Shown in pieces: positions 15,451 to 22,345 of a stretch of DNA of 38,181 nt (position 1 is the first letter of the stretch; every line of letters begins with the position of its first letter). The stretch covers positions 1-38,181 of the IMG/VR virus record IMGVR_UViG_3300037189_015955, one strand, 5' to 3'. The translations under genes and the position numbers were made by a program. The notes under the pieces were generated by a model. That model was not told where the DNA came from. It ran no database searches and was given only the letters and a program-made list of their open reading frames with translations. Origin of the DNA: a virus.

Positions 15451-15656
15451 CAACTGACGCGATGCCCTGGGAAGAATCGCCGCAGATCAATTCGATCCAA
15501 CAGATCGAACGGCGGTTGCAGTCTGGTTCGCTGTCGATTCCGCAGGCGCTGGGGATTGCCTACGCGCTTGGCTTTTCGGGCGGTCTGAAAGCCGCCATGC
15601 TCGATTCGCGGATCGTCCGCGTTGGCGAAGTTTCAACACCGGAGGTTTTATCGTGA
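15447..15656 (+). CDS. Small hypothetical early protein
   Basis: The gene encodes 69 residues, starting with an ATGA overlap and ending with a GTGA overlap to the SSB-like gene. The middle (IQQIERRLQSGSLSIPQALG) looks like an amphipathic helix pair, followed by a Gly/Ala hydrophobic stretch too short for a sure membrane helix. It may be a small partner of the ATPase or SSB-like protein. No motif is recognised. Confidence 0.5.
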   Translation: MTTDAMPWEESPQINSIQQIERRLQSGSLSIPQALGIAYALGFSGGLKAAMLDSRIVRVGEVSTPEVLS

Positions 15657-16183
15657 AGCTTGATTGGTCTACGTTCGCAGACGAACCCGCGCCGCAGCCG
15701 CCAAAGGATCGAGGCGAAATCGTTCCGCACGGTACGCACCGCGGCACAATCAAATCCGCAAAGGAACAACAGGGTTGGCGCGTCACTCCGCAAAACCCCA
15801 GCGGCGATGTTGTTTCTTTCGGCGTTGATTTTTCCACAGATGCGAAGCGCTTCCAGTGGATTTTCTACGCGATCCCCGCGAACGACACGCGGGCGCTGGT
15901 CGAGTTTTGCAAGCTGATCGGCGTTCCTGGGCCGCAGCCTGGGGAAGCCGATTGGGACGAACTTGAATGCGAAGGCTGCCCGATCTACGCGCAAACGGAT
16001 TCATACATCATCCAGCGCGGGCCGAATGCGGGCAGCGAGCGCGGCAGCATCGTAAAGGTTCTGCCTTTGCCGCCGAAAACGGAATTGCCGCAGGAACGGC
16101 GGGCGCGGCACGATCCCAACGAAATCGTTCGTTCCGGCAAGAAACAGCTGCGGGAGGCGGGCAGCGATGATATCCCATTCTGA
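15653..16183 (+). CDS. Single-strand DNA-binding-like protein
   Basis: Starting at GTG 15653, it encodes 176 residues. It ends in acidic DDIPF, the C-terminal tip typical of bacterial and phage SSB proteins that recruits partners. The body has alternating beta strands (HRGTIKSAKEQQGWRVT, VVSFGVDF, FQWIFYAIPA) consistent with an OB-like or DUF669-type fold. It is in the early operon between the ATPase and replication genes. The body was not matched to a named family, so the assignment rests mainly on tail and context. Confidence 0.65.
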   Translation: MKLDWSTFADEPAPQPPKDRGEIVPHGTHRGTIKSAKEQQGWRVTPQNPSGDVVSFGVDFSTDAKRFQWIFYAIPANDTRALVEFCKLIGVPGPQPGEADWDELECEGCPIYAQTDSYIIQRGPNAGSERGSIVKVLPLPPKTELPQERRARHDPNEIVRSGKKQLREAGSDDIPF

Positions 16184-16385
16184 TTGCAAGATGGTTGGCG
16201 GGCCGTTCGACGGCGGCGACTACTTCCTGGCGGGTGGAGTTAATGCGTATCCGTATTTTCTTCATCTGCCGCACCGCGGGCGAATGCATCTGTACCGGCT
16301 AACGCTGCGGAAGCGTGATGGGAAGCTGATTCGAACCTATGCACACAAAGGGGCGATGCTGCCCGATGGAGCGGAAATTAAATGA
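16167..16385 (+). CDS. Small hypothetical early protein
   Basis: ATG 16167 lies within the SSB-like gene's end, with a GGGAGG site about 11 bases upstream, giving 72 residues. An alternative ATG is at 16191 (MVGGPFDGG). The MVGGPFDGG motif and the following aromatic-rich strands occur in small proteins of unknown function in other phages. It overlaps the next start by four bases. Confidence 0.5.
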   Translation: MISHSDCKMVGGPFDGGDYFLAGGVNAYPYFLHLPHRGRMHLYRLTLRKRDGKLIRTYAHKGAMLPDGAEIK

Positions 16386-16654
16386 GCGACGATCGCACGG
16401 TTATTCGCGACGAAACATCGACCAGCCCAACGGGCGCGGTTCGCCGCGTTGTCGAGTATTCGGACGGTAGCCGTTTTGAATTCGTCACGATGCCAACCGC
16501 CGGAACGATACGGGTTCCGATGGGCGGGCCGCTTGATATTTCGAATGTCAGCGCCGCGGGCATCGCGAGGATGGAAGCGGATGCGGCAACCGAAAACGAT
16601 CGATCGGAACTGGAATCCCGATGGGATGAAACCTGGGGAACTTCCGCCCCCTAG
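16382..16654 (+). CDS. Hypothetical acidic early protein
   Basis: It encodes 90 residues, starting with an ATGA overlap. It has a beta-like core (VRRVVEYSDGSRFEFVTMPTA) and an acidic helical C-terminus (RMEADAATENDRSELESRWDE). No family is recognised. The 84 bases after it hold only a 15-codon ORF at 16687-16734, too short to call, before the next gene. Confidence 0.45.
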   Translation: MSDDRTVIRDETSTSPTGAVRRVVEYSDGSRFEFVTMPTAGTIRVPMGGPLDISNVSAAGIARMEADAATENDRSELESRWDETWGTSAP

Positions 16655-16738
16655 CGGCGGCGCTGTGCGAGTCAGCGCGGGCGGCATGGATGCGGGCAGC
16701 GCGCCCGCTGGTGTGGTAAAGGAAACGGAGTAGGAACG

Positions 16739-17221
16739 ATGAAAAAGAATCGGAAGAGGAATGGAAACGCGATCGAACGGATCGTTACGGACGAATCGCA
16801 GATTCCGGCGGGATGGGTTTCGACAATGCACTACCGCGGCATGGCGAACAGCATCTACACGCGGGTTAAGGAATGGGCCTGTTACCGGCAGATCGCTAGC
16901 GTGGCGCTGTTCCCGGCTGGGATCAGAACCAGCAAGCCCGCCCGCTGGGTCGATCCCGCCGAAGTCGAGCGGAAGATCGCTGAACGGAAGCCGAAGGGGG
17001 CGAACGTGTTCGCGGACGAACCGCGATCCGTTGCGGTCGATCGTGCCGCGCGGAAGCCGGTCGCGATCCGCGATGCGCGGACGGTGCGGATCAGCATCGA
17101 ACGGATCGGGGAACTGATTTCGTCGCTTGATCTGTTGACGATGGCGCTGGCCGATCTGCGCTCCCTGGAGCCGTCTGCGAACCGGCGGGAAACGGTTCCC
17201 GGCGAACTGTTCCCCAGCTAG
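16739..17221 (+). CDS. Hypothetical early protein
   Basis: This 160-residue protein is basic at the N-terminus (MKKNRKRNGN). It has an amphipathic central part (ARWVDPAEVERKIAERKPKG) and a helical C-terminal segment (RISIERIGELISSLDLLTMALADL). A GGAG site lies about 8 bases upstream. It is the last gene before a perfect 14-bp hairpin, so it may end a transcript segment. No recognised domain. Confidence 0.5.
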   Translation: MKKNRKRNGNAIERIVTDESQIPAGWVSTMHYRGMANSIYTRVKEWACYRQIASVALFPAGIRTSKPARWVDPAEVERKIAERKPKGANVFADEPRSVAVDRAARKPVAIRDARTVRISIERIGELISSLDLLTMALADLRSLEPSANRRETVPGELFPS

Positions 17222-17235
17222 CCGCCGGTCTGCGT

Positions 17236-17276
17236 AGCCGCCAGCCGCCCGCTACCAACGGCGGCGGCTGGCGGCT
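17236..17276 (+). terminator. GC-rich hairpin between early genes
   Basis: Arms AGCCGCCAGCCGCC (17236-17249) and GGCGGCTGGCGGCT (17263-17276) are a perfect 14-bp inverted repeat with a 13-base loop. No T-run follows, so it is not a textbook intrinsic terminator. It may attenuate transcription, stabilise the upstream mRNA end or act with a termination factor. Confidence 0.55.
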
Positions 17277-17306
17277 GTCCGTACACACTCCAATGGAGGG
17301 TAAATC

Positions 17307-18176
17307 GTGTCGCGCGAATGGATTCCCGTAGATATCGGGCTACCGGACAAACCGGAAATTCTGGAAATCATGGACGTTTGCAACGTAAGCGAGGAATTCG
17401 CTTGCTGGCGGTTCGTTCGTCTGTGGGGATGGTTCTCCCTAAACACTACGGATGGCACCGCACGCGCAACGCCAGAGCGCCTAGCGCGGGCCTGCGGCGG
17501 GGATGCCGATTTCTGGCTGGCGGCTGAACGTGTCGGATGGCTGGCGTTTGACCATTCAGCCCAAACTGCCACGGTTCCCAATTGGGAAAAGCGGTTTTCG
17601 AAGTCTGCGAAGGCCCGCGCAGCCGACACGCAACGCAAATTCGCGGAACGTAGGGCAATGTCCGAAACAGTTCGGACAAAAACCGGACACGGTTCGGACA
17701 AAAATCGGACTACAGAAGAAGAAGAAGACAGTTCTTCTTCTTCTTCACCTTCCAGCATTGCTTCGCAATCTGGAACGGAACCGGACACGGCGGCGGCATG
17801 GCCCGCGTTCCTGGCTCGCTGGAACGCTGGCGCCGGGGAAAGATTCCTGGCACCGCGCCCGCCGGTCGAATTTGCGGCACGGCTGGCGGAACCTGGGTGG
17901 ATGGAGGCGGCGCTATTGGCGATCGACCGGCTGCCAGCGGCGAAGTTCTTTCGAACCCCCGTGAACCTTCCGCAGTTCTGCCGCGCTGGCTTCGCGGATG
18001 ATCTGCTAGCGGGGAAGTTCAACAACCGCCGCGAACACGCGCAATGGCAATCGCGCGGAATGGGTTTGACCGATAAGGCGCCCCCGCGAGAATTCGTAGG
18101 CGACGACGCGGCGCGGTTCGCCGCAACGCAGGCGCGGCTAGGACAGAACGCAGGAAGCGAGGAACGACATGGTTAG
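17307..18176 (+). CDS. Replication initiator / replisome organiser-like protein
   Basis: This 289-residue protein starts at GTG 17307 after a GGAGGG site. Its N-terminal 110 residues begin MSREWIPVDIGLPDKPEILE and contain a winged-helix-type domain like phage replisome organisers. A low-complexity linker of Glu, Asp and Ser (about 137-150) leads to a helical C-terminal domain (residues about 160-250) that may contact helicase or loader. The DNA of the linker region holds repeated CGGACA units, the arrangement of lambda O with its internal origin. No helicase gene is encoded, so host helicase is probably recruited. Confidence 0.65.
   Translation: MSREWIPVDIGLPDKPEILEIMDVCNVSEEFACWRFVRLWGWFSLNTTDGTARATPERLARACGGDADFWLAAERVGWLAFDHSAQTATVPNWEKRFSKSAKARAADTQRKFAERRAMSETVRTKTGHGSDKNRTTEEEEDSSSSSSPSSIASQSGTEPDTAAAWPAFLARWNAGAGERFLAPRPPVEFAARLAEPGWMEAALLAIDRLPAAKFFRTPVNLPQFCRAGFADDLLAGKFNNRREHAQWQSRGMGLTDKAPPREFVGDDAARFAATQARLGQNAGSEERHG
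17660..17790. other. Candidate replication origin (iteron-like repeats)
   Basis: Inside the initiator gene, TTCGGACAAAAAyCGGAC occurs twice (17671-17688, 17693-17710). Its reverse half TGTCCGAA lies at 17660-17667, and CCGGACACGG occurs at 17683-17692 and 17781-17790. Between them, GAAGAAGAAGAA (17715-17726) and TTCTTCTTCTTC (17732-17743) form a perfect 12-bp inverted repeat that is locally AT-richer. Repeats beside an easily melted stretch inside the initiator gene are typical of phage origins, but coding bias could create part of this. Confidence 0.5.
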
Positions 18177-18417
18177 CGAGAACAGTACGCAAGAGAGAAT
18201 GATCGCGGGCCGGTTCGAAGAACTGCGCCGCGCTGCGAAAACGATCATTCTTCACGCGATCGAAGAACATGGCGAAAAAACCGGGATCAGCGCCGCTACG
18301 GTCTGCGCTGTGTTCCGCAGCGTTGCCGCAGAATGCGCGGCTTTCTGTCGAATGATCGACCGCGACGAAATCGCGGAAGAATTTCGCGACGAAATGGACG
18401 CTACAGAAAATGGCTAA
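18169..18417 (+). CDS. Small hypothetical early protein
   Basis: This 82-residue helical protein (ERMIAGRFEELRRAAKTIIL...AFCRMIDRDEIAEEFRDEMD) has three Cys. ATG 18169 overlaps the initiator gene and follows an AGGAA/GAGGAA site. Its end overlaps the methyltransferase start by eight bases. Coupling to both neighbours places it in the replication operon. No motif is recognised. Confidence 0.5.
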   Translation: MVSENSTQERMIAGRFEELRRAAKTIILHAIEEHGEKTGISAATVCAVFRSVAAECAAFCRMIDRDEIAEEFRDEMDATENG

Positions 18418-19348
18418 ACACGAAATGTTTTGGCACGGCGCCGCGGACGCACAGATCATTACCGCGGATTGTGTCGATGGGCTGCGCGCCCTGGCCGATG
18501 GATCGGTTCAGTGTTGCGTAACGTCGCCGCCGTATTGGAATTTGCGGAACTATGGCGCCGATGGGCAAATCGGGTGCGAAGCAACACCGGAGGAATATGC
18601 GGCGCGGCTGGTAGCGGTGTTGGCGGAAGTGCGCCGCGTGTTGCGGCAAGATGGAACGCTGTTTTTGAACATCGGGGATACCTATCGAGGCGGGCAGGCT
18701 GTTGGCATCCCGTGGCGTGTTGCGTTTGCGCTGGTCGATGACGGCTGGAATCTGGTTCAAGATGTGATCTGGCACAAGCCAAATCCCATGCCTGGGGCAA
18801 TGCAAAACCGATGCGTTCGATCGCACGAATACGTTTTCGTATTAGCGAAGGGCGCACGCTGGTTCTTCGATCCCGAAGGGTTGCGCGATTGGGGTCATAA
18901 CAGGCATTCGGTTTGGAAGGTTCCAACGGCTAGCTACCGTGGCGCACATTTCGCAGCGATGCCGCCAGCGTTGGCGCGGCTATGCATCGTCGCGGGAACC
19001 GGCGCCGGGGGGCGCTGCGATTCGTGCGGAAAACCATACCTAAGAACCGTCGAACGCATCCGCACACCAACTAGGCCGGGGATGGCGACGAAATCCACGG
19101 GAGATTCCGCCCGCGAAGGCAACCGCGATCCGCAACGCCACGTTACAACCGTTCGCACGATCGGCTGGGCGCCCGCGTGTCTGTGCGATGGAGGCGCCCC
19201 CGTGCCATGCGCGGTTCTAGACCCGTTTGCGGGTAGCGGAACAACTTTGGCAGAATCGCTATCCTTGGGCCGCAGTTGCGTTGGCATCGAGTTGAATGCC
19301 GCCTATGTCGAGTTAATACGGAAACGCATCAATAGGGTGCAGGAATGA
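18410..19348 (+). CDS. DNA N4-cytosine / N6-adenine methyltransferase (beta class)
   Basis: This 312-residue enzyme has catalytic TSPPYW (motif IV, near residues 38-43) before the SAM-binding DPFAGSGTT (motif I, near residue 275), the order of beta-class aminomethyltransferases. A Cys-containing insertion (CDSCGKPY and CLCDGG) may bind zinc. Such enzymes methylate N4 of C or N6 of A in short DNA sites. No endonuclease partner is nearby, so it is probably a solitary phage methylase protecting against restriction or marking DNA. The target site cannot be read. Confidence 0.85.
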   Translation: MAKHEMFWHGAADAQIITADCVDGLRALADGSVQCCVTSPPYWNLRNYGADGQIGCEATPEEYAARLVAVLAEVRRVLRQDGTLFLNIGDTYRGGQAVGIPWRVAFALVDDGWNLVQDVIWHKPNPMPGAMQNRCVRSHEYVFVLAKGARWFFDPEGLRDWGHNRHSVWKVPTASYRGAHFAAMPPALARLCIVAGTGAGGRCDSCGKPYLRTVERIRTPTRPGMATKSTGDSAREGNRDPQRHVTTVRTIGWAPACLCDGGAPVPCAVLDPFAGSGTTLAESLSLGRSCVGIELNAAYVELIRKRINRVQE

Positions 19349-19611
19349 AAACGCGACACGAATGCATGGCGCAATATCTGCGCGACCGTGCCACCAGCGG
19401 TCTGCCCGATCCGCTGTTGGAGTTAGCCGCAGACACGATCGAGCGCCTGCGCGAAGTGTCGCGATCGTATCTGCAAACGATCGAGGCCCAGCGGGCGGAA
19501 CTGTGTTCGCAGCGCGTGCATATCGCGCGGCTAACGGAAATTGTCGAAAGTTGCCGTTGCGATGGATCGCGAACGGCTGGTTCGGTTGGTTCTAGTGGAA
19601 AGGATCGATAA
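19345..19611 (+). CDS. Coiled-coil hypothetical protein
   Basis: The gene encodes 88 residues, starting with an ATGA overlap to the methyltransferase. The body is a long charged helix (DPLLELAADTIERLREVSRS and onward to about residue 68) likely to form a coiled coil, with three Cys. Stop and next start share a base (TAATG). Function unknown. Confidence 0.5.
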   Translation: MKTRHECMAQYLRDRATSGLPDPLLELAADTIERLREVSRSYLQTIEAQRAELCSQRVHIARLTEIVESCRCDGSRTAGSVGSSGKDR

Positions 19612-19910
19612 TGCGTTTTGCTGTTGTTGCTGTGTTGCTGTTGTGCGCCGTGTCGGCCCGTGCCGAAACGGTGATCGTTCGCCGGAATGCCGTTGCCGTT
19701 GTCGGCAGCGCGCAGGATGCCGCCGTTGTCATGGCGCGGCGCGGAACCCTGGTGCATACCGGATGCTGCCAGTGTGAGGGTATCGGATTCAGCACATCAT
19801 CCAGCGATGCCGCCGTGCGTAATTGCTGCTACTGGGGCAAGCGGCAGCCGGTTGATATCGGCGTTGCGAGGGGGCCGCGCGGCTGGTTCGCGGTTGTTCG
19901 CTACCGCTGA
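19611..19910 (+). CDS. Secreted Cys-rich small protein
   Basis: This 99-residue protein has a clear signal peptide: MRF, then VVAVLLLCAVSARAE with likely cleavage after SARA (about residue 18). The mature part contains five Cys (TGCCQCEGIGF and NCCYWGK), suggesting disulfides or metal binding. Similar short Cys-containing exported proteins with an EGIGFS core occur in planctomycete genomes by my recollection. An exported protein in an early operon may alter the envelope, for example in superinfection exclusion, but no evidence fixes the role. Confidence 0.55.
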   Translation: MRFAVVAVLLLCAVSARAETVIVRRNAVAVVGSAQDAAVVMARRGTLVHTGCCQCEGIGFSTSSSDAAVRNCCYWGKRQPVDIGVARGPRGWFAVVRYR

Positions 19911-19925
19911 TCCGTTGCGATGGAT

Positions 19926-19962
19926 GCGGCCCCGCGCGTGAACGGATTGCGCGCGGGGCCGC
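19926..19962 (+). terminator. GC-rich hairpin with ACGGAT loop
   Basis: Perfect 13-bp arms GCGGCCCCGCGCG (19926-19938) and CGCGCGGGGCCGC (19950-19962) enclose an 11-base loop containing ACGGAT. It lies between two early genes and lacks a T-run. It may be a terminator or processing hairpin. The loop also fits the ANGGA core bound by CsrA proteins, so a regulatory RNA site is possible. Confidence 0.5.
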
Positions 19963-19995
19963 GCCGTCGATGTTGCATCTGTGAAAGATCGAGCA

Positions 19996-20181
19996 ATGGC
20001 AGACACTGCAAACGGGTTTCAGATACTGGCGGCGCTGGTTGTGGAGTTGTGCGGAACGCAGCGCATGGATCGCGAAGATTTCGTAAGGGAAGCCAGCCAG
20101 CTATCGCACGATCTGGCGCCATCCGATCGAGCATGGGCCGCATACGTTGCGATAACGCATCTGGAACGCGATGCGACATAG
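19996..20181 (+). CDS. Small hypothetical early protein
   Basis: ATG 19996 gives 61 residues; GTG 19981 would add five. The product is helical and acidic (FQILAALVVELCGTQRMDRE, then EASQLSHDLAP), without membrane or signal sequence. It lies 34 bases after a perfect hairpin and its end is just before the resolvase-like gene. The ribosome binding site is weak. No family recognised. Confidence 0.45.
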   Translation: MADTANGFQILAALVVELCGTQRMDREDFVREASQLSHDLAPSDRAWAAYVAITHLERDAT

Positions 20182-20191
20182 CGAGGATGTG

Positions 20192-20590
20192 ATGGGCCGA
20201 ATGTCGAGACAGAAGGGAAAGCGCGGGGAACGCGAATGCGCCGCGGAGTTAGGCGCGTTGCTTGGCATCGGCTATGGGGCGGATGGCGCGCGGCGCGGTG
20301 TTCAGTATCAAGGCGGCAACGAATCGCCCGATGTGGTGTTGCCTGGATGCGCCATTCATGTGGAAGCAAAGCGCGTGGAATCGCTGGCGCTCTATCCAGC
20401 GGTCGAGCAAGCTAGGGGCGGTGCCCCGGCATCATCTGTGCCGATCGTCTGGCACAGACGCAATGGGAAGCCTTCCGTATGCATCGTGGAAACAACGCGA
20501 TTGCTCGACCTAGCGCGCGAACTGGTAAGGGTTGCAGACCGGCCCGAAGCGCCGCAAAATGCAACGCGCACGAAAACCCTAGAAAAATAG
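20192..20590 (+). CDS. Hjc-like / PDDEXK nuclease (putative Holliday junction resolvase)
   Basis: ATG 20192 follows GAGGATG and gives 132 residues. An early KGKRGERE (about 6-13), then PDVVLPG and HVEAKR, fit the Glu, Asp and ExK residues of Hjc/PDDEXK nucleases. The C-terminal half (VPIVWHRRNGKPSVCIVETT) completes the fold. Such enzymes resolve branched replication intermediates before packaging. ATG 20171 and GTG 20189 are alternatives. It is the last gene of the early run, ending in a bidirectional terminator. Confidence 0.75.
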   Translation: MGRMSRQKGKRGERECAAELGALLGIGYGADGARRGVQYQGGNESPDVVLPGCAIHVEAKRVESLALYPAVEQARGGAPASSVPIVWHRRNGKPSVCIVETTRLLDLARELVRVADRPEAPQNATRTKTLEK

Positions 20591-20623
20591 GGGTTTTTGA
20601 TCGCGACACGCGAAAAACCCCTA
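20588..20623 (+). terminator. Bidirectional intrinsic-type terminator
   Basis: TAGGGGTTTTT (20588-20598) pairs perfectly with AAAAACCCCTA (20613-20623) across 14 bases. The stop codon TAG of the nuclease gene is part of the stem. Runs of T and A on both arms let it work on either strand. It ends the early transcript before the convergent minus-strand operon. Confidence 0.75.
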
Positions 20624-20725
20624 CAAAACAGGCACGAAACGCGCCTGCCATAGTGGCCCCCCCCCTGGGTAGGTTCTCCCGCGAAAAATGGCCGAAATCG
20701 GGGCATCACGAACCTATCCAAAAAC

Positions 20726-20757
20726 AAACAGGCTTTCTTTCGAAAGCCCGCCTGTTT
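20726..20757 (-). terminator. Intrinsic terminator of the minus-strand operon
   Basis: AAACAGGC (20726-20733) pairs with GCCTGTTT (20750-20757), with an inner stem GGCTTTC/GAAAGCC. On the minus strand the stem is followed by TTTGTTTTT (reading from 20728 down), a U-run as in rho-independent terminators. It lies just beyond the end of the 20786 gene. Confidence 0.8.
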
Positions 20758-20785
20758 CCAAAATCCACCAGCCGCCGCGCCCCGG

Positions 20786-21238
20786 TCAGCGCTGATCGAG
20801 GTAATCGACCGCATCCAGCGGATCGTGTTGCGCTTCCGCCCATCCTTCCAATCGATCATCGATGATCCGATGGATGATGAACAGACACGCGCGCCGCAAC
20901 GTGGCTGGGTTCTCTCGCTTCACGCGCACCCCGTTCACAATGTCCGCGCCCTGGAACGATTCGACCGGCCCGTAGATTGTGACAACGTCCACATCGTCGG
21001 GATAGCCGGGATCGCCGTTCGGCATCGTATGGCAACCGGGAACGTGAATCGCCACATCGACCGCGAAGCCGATGCCCCCTGGCGCGTCCGCTCGATAGAG
21101 CAAATAGCCATCGCAATCGATCGACAGAACGCCGCCGTATTCGGCCAGTTGGCAGACCGGCGGCTGCGCGAATCCGCAGGCTGCGATCATCCCGCGGAAC
21201 ATATCGAGCGCCGCGGCCCAATCGTAATCGCTGTTCAT
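20786..21238 (-). CDS. Hypothetical protein, last gene of minus-strand operon
   Basis: This 150-residue acidic protein has mixed alpha/beta character (DWAAALDMFRGMIAACG, VLSIDCDGYLLYRADAPGG, GFAVDVAIHV, VDVVTIYGPVESFQ) and a helical end. The start has a GGGAAG site 4-5 bases upstream and overlaps the RHH gene stop (ATGA). It ends 28 bases from the operon terminator. No known domain. Cotranscription with an RHH regulator suggests an accessory cassette function. Confidence 0.55.
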   Translation of the reverse strand: MNSDYDWAAALDMFRGMIAACGFAQPPVCQLAEYGGVLSIDCDGYLLYRADAPGGIGFAVDVAIHVPGCHTMPNGDPGYPDDVDVVTIYGPVESFQGADIVNGVRVKRENPATLRRACLFIIHRIIDDRLEGWAEAQHDPLDAVDYLDQR

Positions 21239-21441
21239 TTGCTTCCCTTTCGCTGTTGAGTTGCAGCGCGGGGGATATCCCGGCTGTTTTCCATGTAGTA
21301 ATCGAGCGCCTTCCGCACCAGTTCCGCCTTGCCGGAAATCCCCATCGAGGCGGCAAGCGCCGCCAGCCGCGCATCCTGTTCCGCGGTCAATCGAACCGAA
21401 AGAATCGAGCCGCGCGCCGCGGGTTTGCTAGAAAATGCCAT
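21235..21441 (-). CDS. Ribbon-helix-helix (CopG/Arc-type) DNA-binding protein
   Basis: ATG 21441 gives 68 residues with a GGGGATTTGGAAA ribosome site region. The core SILSVRLTAEQDARLAALAA (about 14-33) and GISGKAELVRKALDYYM (35-51) form beta-strand, helix, helix as in RHH proteins, which bind palindromes as dimers. The frame upstream to 21477 runs through a 14-bp palindrome and is less likely translated. It may autoregulate this operon. No toxin partner with a known fold is seen, so a toxin-antitoxin pair is unproven. Confidence 0.7.
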   Translation of the reverse strand: MAFSSKPAARGSILSVRLTAEQDARLAALAASMGISGKAELVRKALDYYMENSRDIPRAATQQRKGSK

Positions 21442-21464
21442 TTTCCAAATCCCCTTCTGTGAGT

Positions 21465-21478
21465 GTTGATCGATCAAC
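21465..21478. promoter_or_regulatory. 14-bp palindrome upstream of the RHH gene
   Basis: GTTGATCGATCAAC is a perfect palindrome 24 bases ahead of the RHH start, overlapping the stop codon of the upstream minus-strand gene. RHH proteins bind such sites, so it may be an operator. GATCGATC is common in this genome, which weakens the case. Confidence 0.35.
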
Positions 21479-21806
21479 GAACCGATTTCTTCGCCGCCTG
21501 GAACGTGTACGGCTGAACGCGCCGCGTTTCCTTGCGATCATCGCTATACAAAGGCGCTTCCGTTCTGTCCCAATCCGGCGCGATGCCTTGCAGCGCTTCG
21601 CGCAGTTGTTTGGTAGTCCATTGATCCGGCGCAAAATCCCATCCGCATTGATCGTAGGCAGCGTAGATTGCCACAATCTGTTTCACGCTGTACCGATCCC
21701 AAAGGGATTCGTTGCAGAAATCGCACATCGCGACAACCGCCCGCAATAGTTCAGCCGCCGAAATGAACTGTTCCGGCTGCCCCATCTTCGAAACGATCTG
21801 ATTCAT
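21474..21806 (-). CDS. Hypothetical protein of minus-strand operon
   Basis: This 110-residue protein has Cys and aromatic residues in its middle (AMCDFCNESLWDRYSVKQIV, AIYAAYDQCGWDF) and a basic C-terminus. A GGAGG site lies about 8 bases upstream of ATG 21806. The CxxC and later Cys could bind metal, but no named zinc motif is evident. It sits between the first gene and the RHH gene, separated by 66 bases from the former. Function unknown. Confidence 0.55.
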   Translation of the reverse strand: MNQIVSKMGQPEQFISAAELLRAVVAMCDFCNESLWDRYSVKQIVAIYAAYDQCGWDFAPDQWTTKQLREALQGIAPDWDRTEAPLYSDDRKETRRVQPYTFQAAKKSVR

Positions 21807-21872
21807 CGCATCATCCTCCGCTAACCCAATCGTTCAGCCCCCGCCGCAACGCGCGGCGGGGGCAATCGCGAA

Positions 21873-22151
21873 TCAACGTGCGTTCATGTTTCCCAAGCAA
21901 ACAGCGAATTTGCCGTTAAGGCTGGCAGTCAGGCAGACGGTACGAAACCCGTCGCATTCGTAGGCGCGGCGAACGTCGCGGTTTTCCTCGCCGGTAACGA
22001 ACCAGTTGACCGCGCCAGCGCCGGTATGGCAGATCAGATCGACCGCGGCATCAAAATGAGCGGAAGCGGTTTCGTAATCGTTGTAGAAAAACGATTCGTA
22101 GCGGCTGGCAAACTGGCAAGCGAAATCGTCGGTGGCGTTGGTGGCGTTCAT
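21873..22151 (-). CDS. Hypothetical protein, first gene of minus-strand operon
   Basis: ATG 22151 has GGAGG 9 bases upstream and gives 92 residues. The frame continues to 22352 but crosses the promoter, so that extension is rejected. The protein has mixed sequence (FASRYESFFYNDYETASAHF, DAAVDLICHTGAGAVNWFV) and four Cys. It resembles no family I can name. The leader between the promoter at 22204-22231 and the start is about 47 bases. Confidence 0.55.
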   Translation of the reverse strand: MNATNATDDFACQFASRYESFFYNDYETASAHFDAAVDLICHTGAGAVNWFVTGEENRDVRRAYECDGFRTVCLTASLNGKFAVCLGNMNAR

Positions 22152-22203
22152 CGTTTCTTCCTCCGGTTCGTGTTCCGCGGTTTCCTTGCCGCGTCTGCCA
22201 TTC

Positions 22204-22231
22204 ATTATCGGCATACGGAAACGTATGTCAA
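22204..22231 (-). promoter_or_regulatory. Sigma70-type promoter with internal operator
   Basis: On the minus strand, -35 TTGACA (complement of 22226-22231) and -10 GATAAT (complement of 22204-22209) are 16 bases apart, almost perfect consensus. Within the spacer, CATACG and CGTATG (22212-22217, 22222-22227) form an inverted repeat around GAAA that overlaps the -35. This suits repression by a dimeric protein such as the RHH product. It reads into the four-gene operon. Confidence 0.8.
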
Positions 22232-22345
22232 CATGGATTCCGGCGGGGGGGATCGGATTTTTTGGGATTGCGCCACGGGAGAAGGCTGTTAGGCTGTTTT
22301 GCCCGCGGATTGCCAGCCTTTCCGGCCCGTCCGCAACCGGCAGCA

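Noticed and set aside
20392-20859. 155-codon minus-strand frame between the nuclease gene and the minus-strand operon
   Set aside because: It spans two terminator hairpins and the antisense of the nuclease gene; no ribosome site.
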